Assembly: GCA_030950965.1 (NCBI GenBank)
Contig: JAUZQP010000085.1
Span: 1 to 10,159, forward strand
From: Mariprofundaceae bacterium
Lineage (GTDB): Bacteria > Pseudomonadota > Zetaproteobacteria > Mariprofundales > Mariprofundaceae
Length of the DNA: 10,159 bases
Direction of reading: 5' to 3'
Position numbers and translations under genes: made by a program. Position 1 is the first letter of the stretch. The number at the start of each line of letters is the position of its first letter. Below are positions 6,419 through 10,159 of this stretch, piece after piece. A model generated the notes under the pieces. The model did not search any database. It was not told the DNA's origin and worked only from the letters and a program-made list of their open reading frames with translations.

Positions 6419-8593
6419 TCAACGAGAATGATTTGGAATGCGTAAGCAAAAATGGGTGGGCTGTTGGGCTGATAATAGCACCAATTCTCCATCATGCTCT
6501 TTAGCAATCCTACTAGAAATGGATAGGCCCAGACCCGAGCCCTCCGCTTTGGTTGAAAAGTACGAATCAAAAATAACAGTAGCGTTATCATGATGAATGC
6601 CCGTACCATCATCTTCAATATGGAATAAAGTCATGCCGTCATCATGCGCCATATACATGCGTACAGCATCACGATTCGCTTGAGTGGCTGCCAAGGCATT
6701 ATCCATCAAGTTAATTAACACCTGACGAACTTGATCCTCATCGCAAAAACAGTCCCAACTGGTGGTCGGTTGCTGCACACACACACGCGGGTAAGCGGCA
6801 TACAAATCGATTAACTCATCAATAAATACGGTCGCCACCACATGGCTACAACGCGGCTTAGGCAAGCTCGCTAAGGTGGAAAAGTCACTCGTTAGGCGCA
6901 ATAAGCGGTTAGTTTGGCGAATAATCGTTTGCGCACACTGTTCAAAAATATGTGGGTCAATCCTGTTTTTTTGCACGCGACGCTGTAATCGTTCCGCAGC
7001 CAACTTAATCGGAGTCAAGGGGTTTTTAATCTCATGGGCGACGCTGCGTGCCACCTCCAGCCAGGCTTGTTGCCGCTGTGCCTCGGCAAGATCAGTGAGA
7101 TCATCAATAACCAACAAATAGCCTTTAAAGCCCGAAGGTTCAGGAATAGAGAGTCGCACACCACGCACCAATAAGATACGCCGTTGATGCCCCATGGGTA
7201 CTTCCAATTGCTGCTGTAAGCTGGATTCGCTACCAGACTTTAGCTCCTCTAGCACATGGTAAATCAGCTGCATACGCGCTGTCGCGGCTGGCATCGCTAC
7301 CGTGCTAAGCGTTTGATCTGGCTCAATTTTTTCCAGTATGGCGGGCTCAATATCCAACAGTTGGGCAAAGGCAAGGTTGCTTAAGTGAATATGCCCCTCT
7401 TCATTGAGCAATAACACACCTGCTTGAAGGTTGGCTAGTAAGTTCTCCAAAATATGCTTGCCCTGTTGACTCTCGGCCAAGGCTTGGGTTAATTCTCGTT
7501 GTGCATCAGCTACGGCTTGGGTATTGGACTTGAGTTTCTGCGTCATGATATTAAAAGATGACACCAAACTCCCCAATTCGTCTTGGGGCGCACCGCTGAT
7601 AGAGACATCAAGATCGCCATCGCTGACCTGTGCTAATGCACGGGCTAATTGCTCAACAGGGCGCGTTAAAGTGCGTGCGAAAATCAGTGCAATGATACCT
7701 GCAATTAAGACGATAAAGACGGTAATCAACGTCATTAAATGATCGAACAATTGCCCCCATGATTCGCGGTGACGAGCCAATTCATGGTAGCTGCGATTAT
7801 CCTCTTCCACGGCGCGTGCGTGTTCGACCAAACCTTCGGGCATAAGCACGCTTACGCGTATCAAAGCAATGGCGTTCTGATGGATGATAATCGGCGCATA
7901 GCCCACCATCTGTTCACGAGATCCTTTGCTGAGTACCTCTGTGGTGACTTTGCCCAAGGTCATGGCAATGCGCGCTTGTTCAGTGAAATCATCGGCTTTG
8001 AGCGGCGTTAGCTCGCCCCGTTGAATGCTGGCAATCAAGCGCTCATTGCGGTCAAATAGCTGCATACTTTCCCAATTGTAATGATCGACTACTTCATTCA
8101 TGTAAGTATTCAGTTCATTACTACTTAATGGCAAAATAGCCAACTGAGCGCGCAATGTACTATCGTTACTGAGCTCCAATAAGCTGTGTTGGAGCTCTTG
8201 GTCAATTCTGCTGTATAAACCTTCAGCCAGCTTCATTGCTCGACCCAGTAAATTCTCTACCTTTACATCAAACCAATTATCCAGTCCGCGATTAACCACG
8301 TAACTGGCGGAGCCTTGTAGTAACACCGCTGGAATCAATAGCATACCTACCAGTGCAATCACCAATTTAGCGCGCAGTGCAGAAGCACCATGTTGGTTCG
8401 TTTTCCCACGCAGTAAACGCAGACCATAACGAAAGAGGAAAAATGCCAGTACCATCAATAATATGACATTAAACCAGCCAATCAGCCCAGTCAGCCCCAT
8501 TAAATCAGCATCTTTACTCGGCCATAATTGTGTAACAGCCGCTAATAATAACAGGGATAATAATAAAGGAAGTAAGCGGAATGCTGTGCTCAT
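6419..8593 (-). CDS. ntrY: NtrY-like membrane sensor histidine kinase
   Basis: This is a 724-residue sensor kinase that should phosphorylate the downstream NtrX-like regulator. Hydrophobic segments at about 5-24, 38-60, 76-98 and 286-307 suggest four membrane spans. An extracytoplasmic region of roughly 185 residues (100-285) would be the sensing part. It is followed by HAMP (about 305-357), a coiled linker, a PAS-like domain (about 378-500), the H-box VAHEIKNPLTPIKL with His520, and a HATPase domain with NLMDNALAA (628-636), DDGTGI (661-666), FDSYFSTKAEGSGLGLSI (675-692) ending in the G2 box. All catalytic boxes are intact. Its start overlaps the DUF4390 gene stop as ATGA (8590-8593). Four cysteines (582, 605, 615, 617) cluster in the segment just before the N box. 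The stimulus cannot be read from sequence; NtrY relatives have been linked to nitrogen and redox or oxygen signals, and envelope sensing is also possible. Confidence 0.92.
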   Translation of the reverse strand: MSTAFRLLPLLLSLLLLAAVTQLWPSKDADLMGLTGLIGWFNVILLMVLAFFLFRYGLRLLRGKTNQHGASALRAKLVIALVGMLLIPAVLLQGSASYVVNRGLDNWFDVKVENLLGRAMKLAEGLYSRIDQELQHSLLELSNDSTLRAQLAILPLSSNELNTYMNEVVDHYNWESMQLFDRNERLIASIQRGELTPLKADDFTEQARIAMTLGKVTTEVLSKGSREQMVGYAPIIIHQNAIALIRVSVLMPEGLVEHARAVEEDNRSYHELARHRESWGQLFDHLMTLITVFIVLIAGIIALIFARTLTRPVEQLARALAQVSDGDLDVSISGAPQDELGSLVSSFNIMTQKLKSNTQAVADAQRELTQALAESQQGKHILENLLANLQAGVLLLNEEGHIHLSNLAFAQLLDIEPAILEKIEPDQTLSTVAMPAATARMQLIYHVLEELKSGSESSLQQQLEVPMGHQRRILLVRGVRLSIPEPSGFKGYLLVIDDLTDLAEAQRQQAWLEVARSVAHEIKNPLTPIKLAAERLQRRVQKNRIDPHIFEQCAQTIIRQTNRLLRLTSDFSTLASLPKPRCSHVVATVFIDELIDLYAAYPRVCVQQPTTSWDCFCDEDQVRQVLINLMDNALAATQANRDAVRMYMAHDDGMTLFHIEDDGTGIHHDNATVIFDSYFSTKAEGSGLGLSISSRIAKEHDGELVLLSAQQPTHFCLRIPNHSR

Positions 8594-9240
8594 GGCAAGG
8601 AAAAATCCTTCATTCCAACGGTTTTACCCAAACGCAATAAACTGCGCCATGCTGCAGGGTTGATGACACCATCACGAACATGCAGACGCACCCGCAACAG
8701 GTAGCGTCCACGCTCTTGCAGCAGCTCGTCTTGCTGCTGTAATAAACTGCGATCAACCACGGGCACTGATTTCATCGTGAGGAGAAAATTTAAGGCGTGC
8801 TGCAAAGAGCGCGTTGTTTTGCTGATTCCTGTACTCACATCCAGCAAAATCCAACGCCGCGCAATGAGATCAGGGGTAACTTGATGAATGATTTCAACAT
8901 TAGCTATGCGCTCATTTACCCAATAGCTACGATGTCGCTGCACACTGAGTTGCCAACTGGTCGATACAATAGCCCCCTCGTTTAACAAGGTGCGAATATG
9001 CTCTTGTGGCACTTCAGAATAGCTATCGCTATAGACCACTGTCGCATCCATAGCTACGCGAACTTCAGCAGGAGGCTGTGGTTTAGGGTTCGCCAAGGCC
9101 GATGGTGACCACACGATCAGCATCAGTAAGCAGGCGGACAACAAAAAGGGAAAACGGTAAGAATCAAGCACAGGGGGGATACTACCGCCATACTGCGAAG
9201 ATGGTACTGCTACCAACGCAGCGTCATCCAGCAAAGTCAT
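8590..9240 (-). CDS. DUF4390 domain protein, exported or membrane-anchored
   Basis: This is a protein of unknown function of up to 216 residues, of the type found next to ntrY in gamma- and betaproteobacteria. A hydrophobic stretch FPFLLSACLLMLIVW (30-44) followed by SALANP looks like a signal peptide or anchor, so the body (about 55-213) is probably periplasmic. The visible body has alternating beta-like segments and ends in a helical WRSLLRLGKTVGM motif. The start is uncertain. ATG 9240 lacks a good SD and puts about 29 residues ahead of the hydrophobic core. A GTG at 9171 would give MLDSYRFPFLLSACLLM, a classic signal peptide, but also lacks a strong SD. The 4-base overlap with the kinase gene suggests the two products work together, perhaps with this protein acting as an envelope accessory to the kinase. 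That is inference from position only. Confidence 0.8.
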   Translation of the reverse strand: MTLLDDAALVAVPSSQYGGSIPPVLDSYRFPFLLSACLLMLIVWSPSALANPKPQPPAEVRVAMDATVVYSDSYSEVPQEHIRTLLNEGAIVSTSWQLSVQRHRSYWVNERIANVEIIHQVTPDLIARRWILLDVSTGISKTTRSLQHALNFLLTMKSVPVVDRSLLQQQDELLQERGRYLLRVRLHVRDGVINPAAWRSLLRLGKTVGMKDFSLP

Positions 9241-9255
9241 GAAAATTAATGCAGC

Positions 9256-9714
9256 CTAAGAATTACGGCCTTCAGCCAACGCTTTGACTACATCATGGCG
9301 CGAAATAACGCCCATAATTATACCATCGTCCACCACAGGGAGATGATGAACATGCGCCTCACTCATCAATGAGGCAATGATGTCCAAGCCATCATCAGGC
9401 GCGACAGTGCTCACATCTTCTACCATCAAATCAGCCGCTTGCAGGGCTTGCAAACGTTTTAACTCTTGTTCAAAACGCTCTTCACCGAGTGGTACAATCA
9501 TATCAAATAAGACCATCGCGGTTGGTACATGAAGGCGTGCTTGTTGATCAACTAAGTCTGATTCAGTAATCACACCGCGCAAACGATCTTCACTATCCAC
9601 CACCAGCATGCCACTGATTTGTTCATCTGAAAAACGTTGGATAACCTCTTTGACTGGTGTATCCAACAAGCAATAAGGCGGGGCAGCATTCATTATGTTT
9701 TTAGCTAATTGCAT
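9256..9714 (-). CDS. Tandem CBS-domain protein (152 aa)
   Basis: This small cytoplasmic protein is made almost entirely of one CBS pair, a module that usually binds adenine nucleotides or SAM and senses energy or ligand state. CBS1 (about 1-60) contains SGMLVVDSEDRLRGVITESD, and CBS2 (about 95-148) contains HHLPVVDDGIIMGVISRHDVV. Each carries the typical G-V-I-[ST]-x-x-D turn. A linker of about 35 residues between them (LHVPTAMVLFD...) is shared by other stand-alone CBS pairs. Start ATG 9714 is chosen because AAGGAG lies 6 bases upstream; an in-frame GTG at 9735 would place the start in the hairpin. It is the first gene of the tight cluster leading to the two-component system and trkAH, 15 bases before the DUF4390 gene. 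A regulatory tie to potassium transport is possible but unproven. Confidence 0.88.
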   Translation of the reverse strand: MQLAKNIMNAAPPYCLLDTPVKEVIQRFSDEQISGMLVVDSEDRLRGVITESDLVDQQARLHVPTAMVLFDMIVPLGEERFEQELKRLQALQAADLMVEDVSTVAPDDGLDIIASLMSEAHVHHLPVVDDGIIMGVISRHDVVKALAEGRNS

Positions 9715-9720
9715 GGTATT

Positions 9721-9726
9721 CTCCTT
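9721..9726 (-). promoter_or_regulatory. Shine-Dalgarno site of the CBS-domain gene
   Basis: A strong AAGGAG on the - strand, 6 bases before ATG 9714. It starts 3 bases after the end of a 10-bp hairpin, so access by the ribosome could be affected by that structure. Confidence 0.85.
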
Positions 9727-9729
9727 GGG

Positions 9730-9758
9730 GCGCACGGCTAATGTATCAAGCCGTGCGC
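9730..9758. repeat. Strong hairpin between thiC and the CBS-domain gene
   Basis: A perfect 10-bp stem GCGCACGGCT/AGCCGTGCGC (9730-9739 and 9749-9758) with a 9-base loop fills most of the 57-base gap. Neither strand has a T tract after the stem, so it does not look like an intrinsic terminator. On the - strand it is followed by CCC and then AAGGAG. Likely roles are an mRNA 3'-end stabiliser for thiC, an RNase processing point, or control of translation of the CBS gene. Confidence 0.75.
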
Positions 9759-9771
9759 TATGGTAAACCGA

Positions 9772-10159
9772 TTAGGCTTTGTGGTAAATATCCCCGCCTT
9801 GAGCATTAAAGGTATCCGACTGCTCGCGCATGCCTTCATCCAATGCTTCTTCCGAATCAAACCCATGTTCAGCGGCATAATCGCGCACATCTTGGGTAAT
9901 CTTCATCGAACAAAATTTTGGTCCGCACATGGAACAAAAATGCGCCACCTTGGCCGAATCCTTAGGCAAGGTTTCGTCGTGGTAACTGCGTGCTGTGTCA
10001 GGGTCGAGGCTAAGGTTAAATTGATCTTCCCAACGGAACTCAAAGCGCGCCTTGCTCAAAGCATTATCCCGATGCTGTGCCCCAGGGTGACCCTTCGCCA
10101 AATCAGCCGCATGGGCAGCTAATTTATAGGTAATCACACCTGTTTTTACATCATCGCGA
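9772..10159 (-). CDS. thiC: Phosphomethylpyrimidine synthase ThiC, C-terminal part
   Basis: ThiC is the non-canonical radical-SAM enzyme that converts aminoimidazole ribotide to hydroxymethylpyrimidine phosphate in thiamine biosynthesis. Only the last 128 or so codons are in the window; the frame is open to base 10159, so the start lies beyond the right edge. The GTG at 10137 is an internal valine of the conserved GVITYKLAAHAADLAKGHPG block. The C-terminal [4Fe-4S] motif is present as CSMCGPKFCSMK (CX2CX4C), followed by the usual ITQDVRDYA tail and an ending in QGGDIYHKA, so the 3' end is complete. A TPP riboswitch commonly precedes thiC but would be outside this window. The hairpin at 9730-9758 follows the stop by 13 bases. 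Confidence 0.97.
   Translation of the reverse strand, partial: RDDVKTGVITYKLAAHAADLAKGHPGAQHRDNALSKARFEFRWEDQFNLSLDPDTARSYHDETLPKDSAKVAHFCSMCGPKFCSMKITQDVRDYAAEHGFDSEEALDEGMREQSDTFNAQGGDIYHKA

Noticed and set aside
6409..6618. N-terminal extension of the response regulator up to 6618
   Set aside because: The added 70 residues lie within the end of the kinase gene, precede the normal start of a receiver domain, and a good SD sits just before ATG 6408.
9760..10122. 120-codon open frame on the + strand opposite thiC
   Set aside because: It runs against the conserved ThiC C-terminus, including the FeS motif, and is a shadow of that coding strand.
10129..10140. GGTAATCACACC in thiC, resembling the end of the palindromic element
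   Set aside because: It matches only the first 8 bases, lies within the conserved GVITY codons of thiC and has no inverted partner nearby, so it is coincidental.

Overview
The window reads as ordinary chromosomal DNA of a gammaproteobacterium. It is close to half GC, densely packed, and carries the gene order DUF4390 protein - NtrY-like kinase - NtrX-like regulator - TrkA - TrkH, which is familiar from several gammaproteobacterial lineages. A Thiothrix-like or other Thiotrichales host is possible, but that is a guess from overall impression. No phage, plasmid, CRISPR, tRNA or rRNA sequence is visible.

Layout. On the + strand, bases 1-1221 hold the 3' part of a RidA-family deaminase gene and, 6 bases later, a complete cytosolic 5'-nucleotidase gene. 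They converge on dsbC (- strand) across a 31-base gap, and a shared stem-loop that looks like a two-way terminator spans it. All remaining genes are on the - strand. In transcription order they are thiC (3' end only, entering from the right edge), a two-CBS-domain protein, a DUF4390 secreted or anchored protein, the NtrY-like kinase, the NtrX-like regulator, trkA, trkH and finally dsbC. From the CBS gene to trkH the gaps are 15 bases or less, with two 4-base ATGA start/stop overlaps, so this is almost certainly one operon. It joins an envelope-facing two-component system to the Trk potassium uptake system.

The main non-coding surprise is at 2083-2206, between trkH and dsbC. It is a 124-bp, nearly full-length palindrome with about 35-bp terminal inverted repeats (the outer 13 bp perfect), flanked on both sides by TTATTT. 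It has the form of a small non-autonomous transposable element (MITE). It sits exactly at the trkH stop codon, and the stop lies inside one of the duplicated flanks. A second strong hairpin (10-bp perfect stem) lies between thiC and the ribosome binding site of the CBS gene.

A second point of interest is the NtrX-like regulator. It has an intact AAA+ domain overall, but its sigma-54 contact loop reads GAFPGA instead of GAFTGA, so it may not activate sigma-54 promoters. I see no clearly novel multi-gene system here. The palindromic element and the regulator's altered loop are the best leads.
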